A stretch of 64,000 nucleotides of DNA from NCBI GenBank assembly GCA_947631665.1, contig CANRMF010000005.1, positions 1-64,000 on the forward strand, in the 5' to 3' direction. Numbering within the stretch: position 1 is the stretch's first letter; every line of letters starts with the position of its first letter. The translations under genes were made by a program, and so were the position numbers. Shown here piece after piece: positions 26,891-35,264 of this stretch. Origin of the DNA: an uncultured Lachnospiraceae bacterium (GTDB lineage: Bacteria; Bacillota; Clostridia; Lachnospirales; Lachnospiraceae). The notes beneath the pieces were generated by a model. The model did not search any database. It saw nothing but the letters and a program-made list of their open reading frames with translations, and was not told where the DNA came from.

Positions 26891-27004
26891 GTGTTGAAGA
26901 CTTTCATAAATATTCCGATGATTGGTATATCGCCCCTCAGGTTTCCCAATTAAATACATTATAGCAGATATTTTACTTTTTTATTGTTCCATAATATTCC
27001 ACTT

Positions 27005-27448
27005 TTATCCGGCATTTTCTTCTGTATCTACTGGTGGGTAGAGTGTCTCTAATTTATCCGGTGTTCTCGGAACTTTATCATATGCGGAATCAGCATTATT
27101 CATTAAAAATTTATTTTTAAAATGTTCTATAAGAGCAGTTCTTATACGTACATCTAAATCGAAGTATACTTTTAAAAACTCTATATCTAATGCAGTAGCG
27201 TTATGTTGTCTGGCAAATTCATCAAGACTGAAAGTATCAGATTTTGCAAACATCTCACCAGTCCCATTTCTTAACCATTCTTCATTTACATTAAATTCTC
27301 TACAAATCAATGAAATAACAGCGTCAATAGGTTCATTACGCCCGCTTTCATATGTAGCAATCGTATTCCTCTTTATTCCAATACGTTCTGAAAATTCTTG
27401 TTGTGTTAAGTCTAAATTTTTTCGTAACTGCTTAATACGTTCGTTCAT
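27005..27448 (-). CDS. Phage repressor (Cro/CI-type helix-turn-helix)
   Basis: A 147-residue protein with an N-terminal XRE helix-turn-helix (IKQLRKNLDLTQQEFSERIGIKRNTIATYESGRNEP, about residues 5-42) and a helical C-terminal region ending in a Pro-rich tail. There is no LexA-like protease motif. It should bind the TCGCA-containing operators in the divergent promoter region next to it and maintain lysogeny. GAGGAGG precedes the ATG. Confidence 0.88.
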   Translation of the reverse strand: MNERIKQLRKNLDLTQQEFSERIGIKRNTIATYESGRNEPIDAVISLICREFNVNEEWLRNGTGEMFAKSDTFSLDEFARQHNATALDIEFLKVYFDLDVRIRTALIEHFKNKFLMNNADSAYDKVPRTPDKLETLYPPVDTEENAG

Positions 27449-27471
27449 TTTATTACCTCCTCACACAAACA

Positions 27472-27567
27472 AATATATCAAAGCAATGTCGCAATGTCAA
27501 CAAAAAGTCGCAAAAGCACAAAAAAGTTATTGACAAGTGGTATTATGCGACGTATAATGTTCGCATA
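27472..27567 (+). promoter_or_regulatory. Divergent lysogeny-switch promoters and operators
   Basis: Rightward promoter: TTGACA (27530-27535), 17 bases, TATAAT (27553-27558). Leftward promoter (minus strand): TTGACA at 27500-27495, 17 bases, TATATT at 27477-27472. The half-site (T/A)GTCGCA or its complement occurs at about 27488 and 27507. A perfect 7-bp inverted repeat TATGCGA / TCGCATA (27544-27550, 27561-27567) surrounds the rightward -10. Repressor bound there would shut early transcription. Confidence 0.88.
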
Positions 27568-27590
27568 ATCACAGAAAGGAGTTGAGAACA

Positions 27591-27782
27591 ATGGCAGGAA
27601 ATGAAAACACAACAAATGCAGCAGTTGAAACAATCGTAGATGCTGAATACAAACAAGAAGCCGAAGCGGTTATCACTGAATTGTTAAGTGAACTTGATCA
27701 AAATCAGGTAAAAGAAATGATTTCATTTGCACAGGGAATGAGGTTTGCCAGTTCGATAGATAAAACAAATCATAGTGCATAA
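27591..27782 (+). CDS. Small early phage protein
   Basis: A 63-residue acidic helical protein (EAEAVITELLSELDQNQVKEMISFAQGMRFA). It is the first gene of the rightward early transcript, where Cro-like or anti-repressor proteins are often found, but no helix-turn-helix is evident. GAAAGGAG precedes the ATG at 27591. Function unknown. Confidence 0.7.
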   Translation: MAGNENTTNAAVETIVDAEYKQEAEAVITELLSELDQNQVKEMISFAQGMRFASSIDKTNHSA

Positions 27783-27838
27783 CAAATGATTTTGTGAGGA
27801 CAATAAGAACTATTGAATAAATCAGTAGAGGGAAAGTT

Positions 27839-27982
27839 ATGGAAGCAAATGAACTTACAACAAATACGATTGATGTTAAAAAATTTTTTGAAACGCTGGC
27901 AATGATATTAAGCGAACGAGATGAACAAATCATTGTAAAGGTCAAAGAAATAAAGAAAATCAATGCTGAAAAAAGTGCATAA
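27839..27982 (+). CDS. Small early phage protein
   Basis: A 47-residue helical protein (KKFFETLAMILSERDEQIIVKVKEIKK) with AGAGGGAAAG upstream of its ATG. It resembles its upstream neighbour in size and helical character. Not recognised. Confidence 0.6.
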   Translation: MEANELTTNTIDVKKFFETLAMILSERDEQIIVKVKEIKKINAEKSA

Positions 27983-27987
27983 ATAAA

Positions 27988-28014
27988 GAAGCAATGCCGT
28001 AAACATTGCTTCTT
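27988..28014 (+). terminator. Hairpin after the first early genes
   Basis: The 9-bp stem GAAGCAATG / CATTGCTTC has a 7-base loop and only a short T/C tract. It may act as a partial terminator. The next 165 bases are AT-rich with no gene seen. Confidence 0.55.
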
Positions 28015-28179
28015 CAAAAAGGTTTAAAAATAATTTAAAAAGTCAAATTGAAACCTATTAAAATTATAGCATTTTTAAGCCTTTTTGTCAATGAAAAAGA
28101 CTGATGAAACGCCGATGAAATGGGCGTTTGGCAGTTCTTCAAACTATTAAATTTAGGACTTACAGGAAGGTGGAGAAAT

Positions 28180-28995
28180 ATGCCATATTATAAAACTACG
28201 ATAGTACAGGGAAAATGTATCGAGGTCGTCAAGCATCATGGAAAAAGAATAGTCCATGAAGGCCCTCGACAAAAAAGGCATAAACCTACTCCGGAAGAAA
28301 TGGCAGCAGTCAATGAGAGAAATGCTATCCGAAAGTTGACACAGATTTTAAATGCTAACTTTACCGAAGGTGATCATTGGTTGACTTTGACATATCCGAA
28401 ATATTACAAGCCAAATCCGGAGGATGCAAAGAGAGACGTAAAAAGGCTTCTGAAAAAATTAAGAAAAGAATATCGAAGGCATGGAACAGTTTTTAAATAT
28501 GTATGGGTGAAAGAATATGTGAAATCAAACATACATCACCATTTAGTACTTACAAACCCGGAACATATGGACTTTTTAAAGTCCATCCGAAAATACTGGT
28601 CATTTGGAACACATGATAAAACATTATATTCGGTGGAATACAGTAAATTAGCAGAATACATAGTTAAGGAAACATCGAAAACATTCAAAGAGAAAGAGGC
28701 AGGAAGTAAACAAAGGTATAGTTGCAGCAGGAATATGATTCGACCTGTTCCGGTTACGGAATTGATTAGCAGGGCAGATGGCTGGAGAGAAATTCCAAGA
28801 GCAATTAAAGGGTACTTTATCCCAAAGGCAACTATATTTAACGGAATTGATTGCTATGGATACAAAATACAAAAATATATGCTGGTCAGCCTTCAGGGGA
28901 ATGCGCCGCCACCGTACATAATGAGCATGGAAGAATTAAAGAGGTGGCAGGAGGAAAAGAAAATCTACGAAAGGACATGTAAAAATGGCCAGTGA
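28180..28995 (+). CDS. HUH-type Rep (rolling-circle replication initiator-like)
   Basis: A 271-residue protein with WLTLTYP near residue 68, then VWVKEYVKSNIHHHLVLTN, which contains the HHH metal-binding pair of HUH endonucleases. KLAEYIVKETSKTFKEKE follows and offers the Tyr-x-x-Lys nucleophile motif. This matches the Rep family related to ORF2/G2P proteins that nick one strand to start replication. I chose ATG 28180 because GGAAGG stands before it. It is the only replication gene seen in the prophage. Confidence 0.8.
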   Translation: MPYYKTTIVQGKCIEVVKHHGKRIVHEGPRQKRHKPTPEEMAAVNERNAIRKLTQILNANFTEGDHWLTLTYPKYYKPNPEDAKRDVKRLLKKLRKEYRRHGTVFKYVWVKEYVKSNIHHHLVLTNPEHMDFLKSIRKYWSFGTHDKTLYSVEYSKLAEYIVKETSKTFKEKEAGSKQRYSCSRNMIRPVPVTELISRADGWREIPRAIKGYFIPKATIFNGIDCYGYKIQKYMLVSLQGNAPPPYIMSMEELKRWQEEKKIYERTCKNGQ

Positions 28996-29729
28996 ACAAA
29001 AAATATTGTGTGGAGACAGTTATAAATTGATTAAGGACATTGGCAATCATAGCGTAGATTTAATTATGACTGATCCGCCGTATGAAATAAAAAAGACAAA
29101 AGCAGGTGGAAGTAGTAATCTCGCAAGGTCAATTCAAAAAATGAATGACGAATTAGAACAGGAAAATATAACTGCCGGAATAAATGAAACAATACTAGAT
29201 GATTTTATGCGGATTATGAAAAAACCTAATATTTATATCTGGTGCAACGCTGAACAAATACCAATGTATATTAACTTTTTTGTAAATAAGCATTGCTGTA
29301 AAATGGATATTTTAATTTGGCAAAAGACAAATGCGGCGCCGACTTTTAACAATAAATATCTGACAGACAAAGAATATTGTTTGTATTTCCGTAGGGGGGG
29401 GGTACTGCCAGCCTAAAACATATTTGGAAGCGAAAACAGTATATACACAGCCTATCAATATTTATGACAAAAAATCATACAAGCATCCAACCGTCAAACC
29501 GCTTAACATTATTAAGACAGTAATATCCAACAGTACCAAACCCGGTGATGTTGTATGTGATCCATTTATGGGAACTGGAACGACTGGGGTAGCGTGTAAG
29601 GAATTAGACTTAAATTTTATTGGTATGGAAATAAGCAAAAAGTGGTTTAAGATATCGCAGGAAAGAATACATAATACAGCAGTTAGCAACACAAACAATA
29701 AGCAAACGACTATATATGACTTTTATTGA
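28985..29729 (+). pseudogene. DNA adenine methyltransferase interrupted at a G9 tract
   Basis: The first frame (28985-29416) holds the catalytic motif DPPY (MTDPPYEIKK). The second frame holds the SAM-binding motif PGDVVCDPFMGTGTTG and runs to 29729. They meet at nine consecutive G residues (29394-29402). As it stands, translation stops soon after at 29414-29416. With eight G the frame reads YFRRGGYCQPKTYLEAK and gives a complete methyltransferase of 247 residues. Its order (DPPY first, then the SAM-binding motif) is that of beta-class N6-adenine methyltransferases. The tract can switch the gene on and off by slippage; a base-calling error is the alternative. The start overlaps rep by 11 bases. 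Confidence 0.85.
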
Positions 29730-29757
29730 TTTCGTTTGAGGAAAGATAGGAGGATTT

Positions 29758-29979
29758 ATGAAGTTATCAAAAAAACATAATAAAAAATGCAGTGATACAA
29801 TGCTGGAAATCGCAATTATCACTGCTTTGGCAGCAGTATTTATCGCAATTCTGATAATTATATGGATTGATTTAATTATTGGATTAAAAATTCTTGGAAC
29901 AGCCTTGACAGTGCTGATAGCAGCAGTGGTCATAACAATAGCAACAAAGGAGGATAACCAAAATGGAACAGGAAAATAA
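29758..29979 (+). CDS. Small two-helix membrane protein
   Basis: A 73-residue protein with a Lys-rich N-terminus and two hydrophobic segments (about 17-38 and 41-63). AGGAGG precedes the ATG. It overlaps the next gene by 17 bases. Function unknown. Confidence 0.65.
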   Translation: MKLSKKHNKKCSDTMLEIAIITALAAVFIAILIIIWIDLIIGLKILGTALTVLIAAVVITIATKEDNQNGTGK

Positions 29980-30442
29980 AAAATTAGTATATGTTGCAAC
30001 CCCATACAGAGCAAAAAATATTATACAGAAGATAAAGCACATCAGATATGCGAAAAAGGTAACTTTAGAAGTGCTATTAAAAGGATATGTGCCGGTTACG
30101 CCGCATTTGTATTTGGCAAGGGTGTTAAATGACAAATATCCGGACGAAAGAGCATTAGGATTAGAAACAGGGCAGCAGTTATTACTACATTGCGATTGCA
30201 TTGTTGTTGGTATTCAATATGGAATATCAAAAGGCATGGATGAAGAAATTAATTTAGCGCAAAAAAACAATATACCTATAAGATTACTTGAAAGAGAAGT
30301 CAGAAAGCGCGATGAAAAAAAACAGAAACTTGAAGCAGATATTGTCGACATGAAAGTAAACCAGCAGGAAAGAGTAAAAAGAAAGGCAAACAGAAAAATG
30401 GCAAAAGTTTATATGAAAAAAGCCTTTAAATATATGCTTTAG
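29963..30442 (+). CDS. Nucleoside 2-deoxyribosyltransferase-like protein (DUF4406/DUF7768 type)
   Basis: A 159-residue protein. The N-terminal 110 residues (YVATPYR ... PVTPHLYLARVLND ... LHCDCIVV ... SKGMDEEI) match the Rossmann-like phage family related to nucleoside deoxyribosyltransferases and LOG proteins. The C-terminal 45 residues are a basic coiled-coil-like tail. Nucleotide-pool manipulation during infection is likely; the substrate is unknown. Confidence 0.7.
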   Translation: MEQENKKLVYVATPYRAKNIIQKIKHIRYAKKVTLEVLLKGYVPVTPHLYLARVLNDKYPDERALGLETGQQLLLHCDCIVVGIQYGISKGMDEEINLAQKNNIPIRLLEREVRKRDEKKQKLEADIVDMKVNQQERVKRKANRKMAKVYMKKAFKYML

Positions 30443-30452
30443 GAGGACAACA

Positions 30453-30584
30453 GTGAAAATACTAAATAGTGAATTGATTAGAAGACTGCTTAATAAGAAA
30501 CGTAACCATATTAAGAATTGTAAACATATGTGTTTATGGTGTAAATACTTTAGAAATTGTGAATGGGAGGAATGTGATGAATAA
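30453..30584 (+). CDS. Cys-rich small protein
   Basis: A 43-residue protein starting at GTG 30453 behind AGGAGG. Its C-terminal half carries five cysteines (CKHMCLWCKYFRNCEWEEC), probably a small zinc site. It overlaps the next gene by eight bases. Not recognised. Confidence 0.55.
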   Translation: MKILNSELIRRLLNKKRNHIKNCKHMCLWCKYFRNCEWEECDE

Positions 30585-30849
30585 TAAGCAATTAACAAAA
30601 AAGGTAGAACTAAACAGAAAAAGATACAGGGAATTGAAAAAACTGGATCATAACCAGATGCAGAATTTTATATCTAACATTTATTTGGAAGGTTATAGGG
30701 AAGGACTAAAGGGCAGCAGTTCCGTACGCCCGGAGGATATCTATACGGTTTTAATTGCGACAAAGGGAATCGGAGAGGGAAAAGCACAGGCGGCGATGGA
30801 AAAGATTACGCCTTTATTTGAAGTTTTGCAAGGCAACGAAAAGGAGTAA
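30577..30849 (+). CDS. Small phage protein of unknown function
   Basis: A 90-residue basic protein starting at ATG 30577 behind GGGAGG. The segment IYLEGYREGLKGSSSVRPEDIYTVLIATKGIGEGKA is helical. No family recognised; the context is an early gene. Confidence 0.65.
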   Translation: MNNKQLTKKVELNRKRYRELKKLDHNQMQNFISNIYLEGYREGLKGSSSVRPEDIYTVLIATKGIGEGKAQAAMEKITPLFEVLQGNEKE

Positions 30850-30852
30850 GCA

Positions 30853-31059
30853 ATGATTAAATGTGATAAATGCAAGCGAAATTTAAGTTATCAGGAAAAA
30901 CAGGCATCATGGCACCTAGTCTTACAGACAGACACACTCCAGACATTTAATGAAATTGATTTATGTCCTAGATGTATAGATGAAGTTACAAGGCTATTAA
31001 CGGAAAGGAGTAAAGATGAAGGAAATAACGCAGGCAATATTAAGGTATCAAACAATTAG
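30853..31059 (+). CDS. Small zinc-ribbon protein
   Basis: A 68-residue protein with paired cysteine motifs CDKCKRN and CPRC, a typical phage zinc ribbon. GGAG precedes the start. Its 3' end overlaps the next gene by 44 bases. Confidence 0.65.
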   Translation: MIKCDKCKRNLSYQEKQASWHLVLQTDTLQTFNEIDLCPRCIDEVTRLLTERSKDEGNNAGNIKVSNN

Positions 31060-31378
31060 TAAAAAAGGCGGAAAATCCTATCATAAAAATCATCGGGTAA
31101 TGTGTGACATCGAAAAATCCGAAAGAATCATGTCTTACATAAATGTAAACGGAGTTAAATCAGGAGAGATATATATTACTGCGAAAGGAACAATATTTCT
31201 AAAAGTCAATGATGAAATTTTCTTGCCAAGTCATTTTGATAATGGAGTAGTTAGACCAATTGAAGATAATTTACTTGATTTTGCAGCAGGGCAGGAAAAT
31301 ATAAAAGATTATATAGCAAAACGTGATCCTAAAACATATTTAAAATTTTTCAATGATGTAGAAGAAATGGAGGAATAG
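31016..31378 (+). CDS. Small phage protein of unknown function
   Basis: A 120-residue protein rich in beta-strand patterns (GEIYITAKGTIFLKVNDEIFLPSHF) with an acidic tail. GGAAAGGAG precedes the ATG. Not recognised. Confidence 0.6.
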   Translation: MKEITQAILRYQTISKKGGKSYHKNHRVMCDIEKSERIMSYINVNGVKSGEIYITAKGTIFLKVNDEIFLPSHFDNGVVRPIEDNLLDFAAGQENIKDYIAKRDPKTYLKFFNDVEEMEE

Positions 31379-31381
31379 AAA

Positions 31382-31939
31382 ATGGCACAGGATTTGGGAA
31401 AATCAACAAAAAAACTGATATTAACTACGATTGATGAAGTTTTTAACAAAATGAATAGTATTAACTGGATAGATAGGCATCGGATTATGCAGGAGGAAGC
31501 GTTTAAGAATACAGAAACATTGCTGTATGGTTATAATGCGCTAAAAGAACATCTGGCAAATGAAGATGAATATTTGGAGATGGCTTTTAAAGGCAAATCA
31601 AAAAGCATAACATCTTATACAAAAAACAGTTTTACTACGCAAACTGATGATGAAATTATGGCTGCGAGGTTAGATAGTTACAATCGTTCTAAATCAGATG
31701 TCAAGCGAATTGAAACAGCTCTGAAATCAATCCGGAATGAAAAAGGCTATAAAATCATTGAAATTAGATATTTTACAAAATCGCCAAGCGGTGAAATTTA
31801 CAAGTGGGAAGAAATCGCAGAAATGCTGGCAGGGACAAATGGATTTAGTAGGGATTTGCATGAAAAAACTGTAAGGACAATAAAAAACAAATTGATTAAA
31901 CAAATGGCTGTGCTAATTTTTGGATCAGATGCGCTTTGA
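31382..31939 (+). CDS. ArpU-like late transcription regulator
   Basis: A 185-residue protein resembling the ArpU/RinA-type phage activators: a helical N-terminus and a C-terminal sigma-like region (WEEIAEMLAGTNGFSRDLHEKTVRTIKNKLIKQMA). In other Firmicutes phages such proteins, at the end of the early region, turn on the packaging and structural genes. The promoter at 35888 is a plausible target. Confidence 0.7.
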   Translation: MAQDLGKSTKKLILTTIDEVFNKMNSINWIDRHRIMQEEAFKNTETLLYGYNALKEHLANEDEYLEMAFKGKSKSITSYTKNSFTTQTDDEIMAARLDSYNRSKSDVKRIETALKSIRNEKGYKIIEIRYFTKSPSGEIYKWEEIAEMLAGTNGFSRDLHEKTVRTIKNKLIKQMAVLIFGSDAL

Positions 31940-31966
31940 TATTTGACAGGTCAGAAGGAGGAATAA

Positions 31967-32404
31967 ATGTACAGAGGATTTTCAATCTTTGAAAAAAAAT
32001 GGGTATATGGATTTTTATTTATAGCAGAGGACATGAAGGGCAAAAAGCAATATCAGATTTTGCGACCGGATTATTTTATTGGGCTATACAAAATGCATGT
32101 TGTTAATCCGGAAACTGTGGAAAGTTATGTTAATTATGATGATAGTAATGGCAATCCGATTTATGAAAATGACACTGTGATAATAGATGAATTGGAATGT
32201 TATGGAGGGAATATGAAACAGGCAGCAGGAAAAGCAGTGATATATAAAGGCATGGCATGTTTGAAGATTAAAAAGAAATATATGCCGGCTGAAAATCCAG
32301 AGGCGGTGATTGGTGAAGATGTTTATATCCCATTATATAGAATAAGAAAAATATATAGGATAATAAATACGGATAAAATAAATTCAATGTCAAGGGAAGT
32401 TTAG
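31967..32404 (+). CDS. YopX-family protein
   Basis: A 145-residue protein with the YopX-type pattern: YRGFSIFEKKWVYGFLF, then NGNPIYENDTVIIDE, the conserved core in phage YopX proteins. Function unknown in the family. AAGGAGG precedes the ATG. A stray 6-codon frame with a good binding site (32421-32441) follows. Confidence 0.75.
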   Translation: MYRGFSIFEKKWVYGFLFIAEDMKGKKQYQILRPDYFIGLYKMHVVNPETVESYVNYDDSNGNPIYENDTVIIDELECYGGNMKQAAGKAVIYKGMACLKIKKKYMPAENPEAVIGEDVYIPLYRIRKIYRIINTDKINSMSREV

Positions 32405-32448
32405 TAGAGGAGGATTAAGAATGAATAACAAAATGAGGTAAAGAAAAG

Positions 32449-33392
32449 ATGAAGATAGGACTAATAGATGTTGACGGACACAATTTTCCAAATTTGCCAT
32501 TGATGAAAATATCAGCGTATCATAAACAGCAGGGTGATAGCGTGGAATGGTATGAGCCCTTATGGAGCGGTCACATGGATAAAGTATACGTATCCAAAGT
32601 ATTCAGCAATACCCCTGATTATCAATATTATATCAATGCAGATAAAGTCATTAAGGGCGGAAGCGGATATGCCATATCACTTGTAAACGGAAAAAAGTGT
32701 ATGACAAGTCAAAAGATGGAAGTCTTCCAGCGGAGATTGAAACCATATATCCGGATTATTCGATATATTATGATTTACTTCCGGAAGTCAAAAATACTGC
32801 ATATGGATTTCTTACTAGAGGCTGTCCGAGAGGTTGTAATTTTTGCCATGTTGCGAGTAAAGAGGGGAAATGCTCCGTTAAGGTTGCCGATTTAAATACA
32901 TTTTGGCGGGGACAAAAAAATATCGTATTACTTGATCCTAATATTACAGCTTGCAGGGATTGGAAAGGATTATTTATGCAGCTAATTGACAGTAAGGCAT
33001 GGGTTGATTTTTCTCAAGGTCTTGATATTCGCATGATGAACGAGGAAAAGACAGAAATGATTAAGCAAATGCGAATTAAAAATATTCATTTTGCATGGGA
33101 CAAGTATGAGGATAAAGATATTGTAATACCTAAATTTAGAATGTTTAAAAATGCTACGGGTTGGGATAAGCGAAAACTTACAGTATATGTTCTTGTTAAT
33201 TTTGATACAACCATCGAGCAGGATTTAGAACGAATTTATACATTGAGAGATTTAGGTTATTGGCCTTTTGTGATGGTATATAACAAACACAAATTACCGC
33301 CGAGACATTATGCGAAGCAATTACAGAGGTGGGTAAACATGAAAGCGGTATTTGAAACAGTCGAGACATTTGAAGAATATTTGGATAAATAA
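32449..33392 (+). CDS. Radical SAM protein, read across a -1 slippery site
   Basis: The first frame encodes about 83 residues resembling a B12-binding-like N-terminal fold (KIGLIDVDGHNFPNLPLMKI). At 32691-32697 the sequence is A AAA AAG in the correct phase for a -1 ribosomal frameshift. The -1 frame continues to 33392 and holds the [4Fe-4S] motif CPRGCNFC and the rest of the radical SAM barrel. The joined protein would be about 314 residues. Unshifted translation would end at 32895 in unrelated sequence. Programmed frameshifting or a real mutation are both possible. Substrate unknown. Confidence 0.72.
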
Positions 33393-33489
33393 TCGAGCAA
33401 TATGTAAAAAATAATGACTGGTAGTCAAGATTGCTTGATTTGTGACAGATACCGACAGGCTTATTGATAATTATTAGGAGGAGGCTCAA

Positions 33490-33762
33490 ATGAAGTATAG
33501 TGAGGAGATGTATTTAGGTAGTGGTATCTATGATATATGCGAAGAAGAAAAAAATCACAAGGAAAAAATAGTGAAATGTAAGAAAGAACACGAATGCGCA
33601 TTCTGTGGCAATAAAATTTCAAGCGGAGAAAAAGCACTATATGAAACGGCTTTTGTGTATGGAGCACCAGCAAGCACATATACATGCTTAAAATGTGTAG
33701 AAGAATGGCTCGAAGAATCAGGACAGGTAGAACAGGAGGAACATAAACATGAAATGTTATAA
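33490..33762 (+). CDS. Small zinc-finger protein
   Basis: A 90-residue protein with CAFCGNKISSGEKALYE and YTCLKCVEEW, two CxxC pairs that resemble a LIM/PARP-like zinc ribbon. GGAGGAGG precedes the start. It overlaps the next gene by 14 bases. Confidence 0.65.
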   Translation: MKYSEEMYLGSGIYDICEEEKNHKEKIVKCKKEHECAFCGNKISSGEKALYETAFVYGAPASTYTCLKCVEEWLEESGQVEQEEHKHEML

Positions 33763-33946
33763 ATGCGGAATTGGCATAGAAAGTGGGAGAAGTTTCATCC
33801 CGATTGAACAATCGGGAACACCAGACAGAAAATGGTGTTGTGTAAATTGTGCTAATTTAGTGCAGCGACAACAGGCGAAAAATGCACTTGGTAAAGAAGC
33901 ACTTGAAATATCAAGAATATTTGATGCGGACTTTTTGAAAGACTAA
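33749..33946 (+). CDS. Small zinc-ribbon protein
   Basis: A 65-residue protein with CYKCGIGIESG and WCCVNCANLV, arranged like its upstream neighbour, so the pair may come from duplication. Function unknown. Confidence 0.6.
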   Translation: MKCYKCGIGIESGRSFIPIEQSGTPDRKWCCVNCANLVQRQQAKNALGKEALEISRIFDADFLKD

Positions 33947-34009
33947 TAGCAGAAAAAGGCAATCTTATTGTGATAGATGAGGACAGAAACTAGATTGGAG
34001 TGAGATTTG

Positions 34010-34585
34010 ATGAATAGAAAAGAAACCACTAAATTCTTAACGAATTTGCTAGAGGATAGACTATCAGACAGAAAATATTATGCAAAAGAGGTCACGTTGG
34101 ACTATGGAACAATGCATCCAAAAAGAGTTGATGTGATGCAGTTTATTCCAGAAGGTGTTACATACATGAGCGACATAGAAAAAGGTAAATTCATATGTTA
34201 CGAAATTAAATCTTGTATTCAGGATGTATACAGTGGAAATGGGTTGAGATTTTACGGGGAACAAAATTATATCGTGACTACAATGGAAACCTACAAAAAA
34301 CTAATACCAGATTTAAATAATGATAAGTTTTTTAAGTATTTAATAGAAAATTATCCGGAAAGCAATGTCAATATCGGAGTGATGGTAGCAGTTCCATATG
34401 GGACAGACTTGAAAGATACAGATGCAATTTACAGTGAGTTTGAAAATCCTACTGCACTCAATGAAAATAGACATTGGAAGTTGCATATTATTCAAAACAG
34501 TAATACGGGAAGAAGAACGAGATCAATGAACGAATTGCTTTTTTGTATGCTACGTTCCAAACATAATAAAACATCTATGAAATAG
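34010..34585 (+). CDS. PD-(D/E)XK nuclease-like protein (MmcB-like)
   Basis: A roughly 191-residue protein. The likely catalytic residues are D in KRVDVMQF and E-x-K in ICYEIKSC, followed by FYGEQNYIV, the pattern of MmcB-type and related restriction-endonuclease-fold proteins. It may act in phage DNA repair or recombination. The ATG at 34010 follows TTGGAGTGAG. Confidence 0.65.
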   Translation: MNRKETTKFLTNLLEDRLSDRKYYAKEVTLDYGTMHPKRVDVMQFIPEGVTYMSDIEKGKFICYEIKSCIQDVYSGNGLRFYGEQNYIVTTMETYKKLIPDLNNDKFFKYLIENYPESNVNIGVMVAVPYGTDLKDTDAIYSEFENPTALNENRHWKLHIIQNSNTGRRTRSMNELLFCMLRSKHNKTSMK

Positions 34586-34594
34586 GAGGATTAA

Positions 34595-34804
34595 ATGATA
34601 CCTAATCACATAGCAGAAAATGAAATTGGTTGTTACAACTGCACACGTTGGAGAACAACTAGTATTTTATGTAAATCATGTCAGGCATTTTCTAATTTTA
34701 AAAACATTGATACTTTGAATAAAGAATTGCAAGAAAAAGGGCTTGATTATTTATGCGTATCTAGTATAGAAGATTTGAGAAAAAGAGAGGGGAGGGTTAA
34801 ATGA
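34595..34804 (+). CDS. Small Cys-rich phage protein
   Basis: A 69-residue protein with CYNCTRW and CKSCQAF, probably one zinc site, and a helical C-terminal part. AGGAGG precedes the ATG. Its stop overlaps the next start (ATGA). Confidence 0.55.
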   Translation: MIPNHIAENEIGCYNCTRWRTTSILCKSCQAFSNFKNIDTLNKELQEKGLDYLCVSSIEDLRKREGRVK

Positions 34805-34929
34805 TAGACCAAATTACTAAAATTGAAGCAAGAAAGAACATTAAAGAATTTAAAAATACACTATACAATCAGTTATCTAAAGATGTTAATCGGGCAATAC
34901 GATGGATAAAAAAGCATAAGAAAAAATGA
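34801..34929 (+). CDS. Small basic protein
   Basis: A 42-residue Lys-rich helical protein coupled to the previous gene through an ATGA overlap, behind GAGAGGGGAGGG. Not recognised. Confidence 0.5.
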   Translation: MIDQITKIEARKNIKEFKNTLYNQLSKDVNRAIRWIKKHKKK

Positions 34930-34952
34930 GGTTGTAGTTGAGGAGGTAAAGA

Positions 34953-35264
34953 ATGCTGACATTACCGATTAAAAAGAAATGGTTTGATATGATTTTAAAT
35001 GGAGAGAAAAAAGAGGAATACAGGGAAATCAAGCCTTATTACGCTATACGATTTCAACATTTGTGGCAAGGCAGTTTGATTGATGGAGAGGCTACGAGAG
35101 AGATTTGTTTTAGAAACGGTTATTCCTCAAATAGTCCTTCATTTATTGCAACGTGTTCCTTGTCAATCGGGACAGGTAAAAAAGAATGGGGCGCAGAGCC
35201 AGAAGAATTATATTATGTATTAAAAATATTAGAGGTTGAGGAGGTAAGAAATGAGACTGATTGA
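34953..35264 (+). CDS. ASCH-domain protein
   Basis: A 103-residue protein with LPIKKKWFDMILNGEKKEEYREIKPYY at its start, the typical ASCH pattern (related to PUA domains, expected to bind RNA or modified bases). GAGGAGG precedes the ATG. It overlaps the next gene by 14 bases. Confidence 0.78.
   Translation: MLTLPIKKKWFDMILNGEKKEEYREIKPYYAIRFQHLWQGSLIDGEATREICFRNGYSSNSPSFIATCSLSIGTGKKEWGAEPEELYYVLKILEVEEVRNETD

Noticed and set aside
32421-32441. A 6-codon frame with a perfect ribosome binding site before the radical SAM gene
   Set aside because: Too short to call; it may be the remnant of a start site and shows no attenuation structure.
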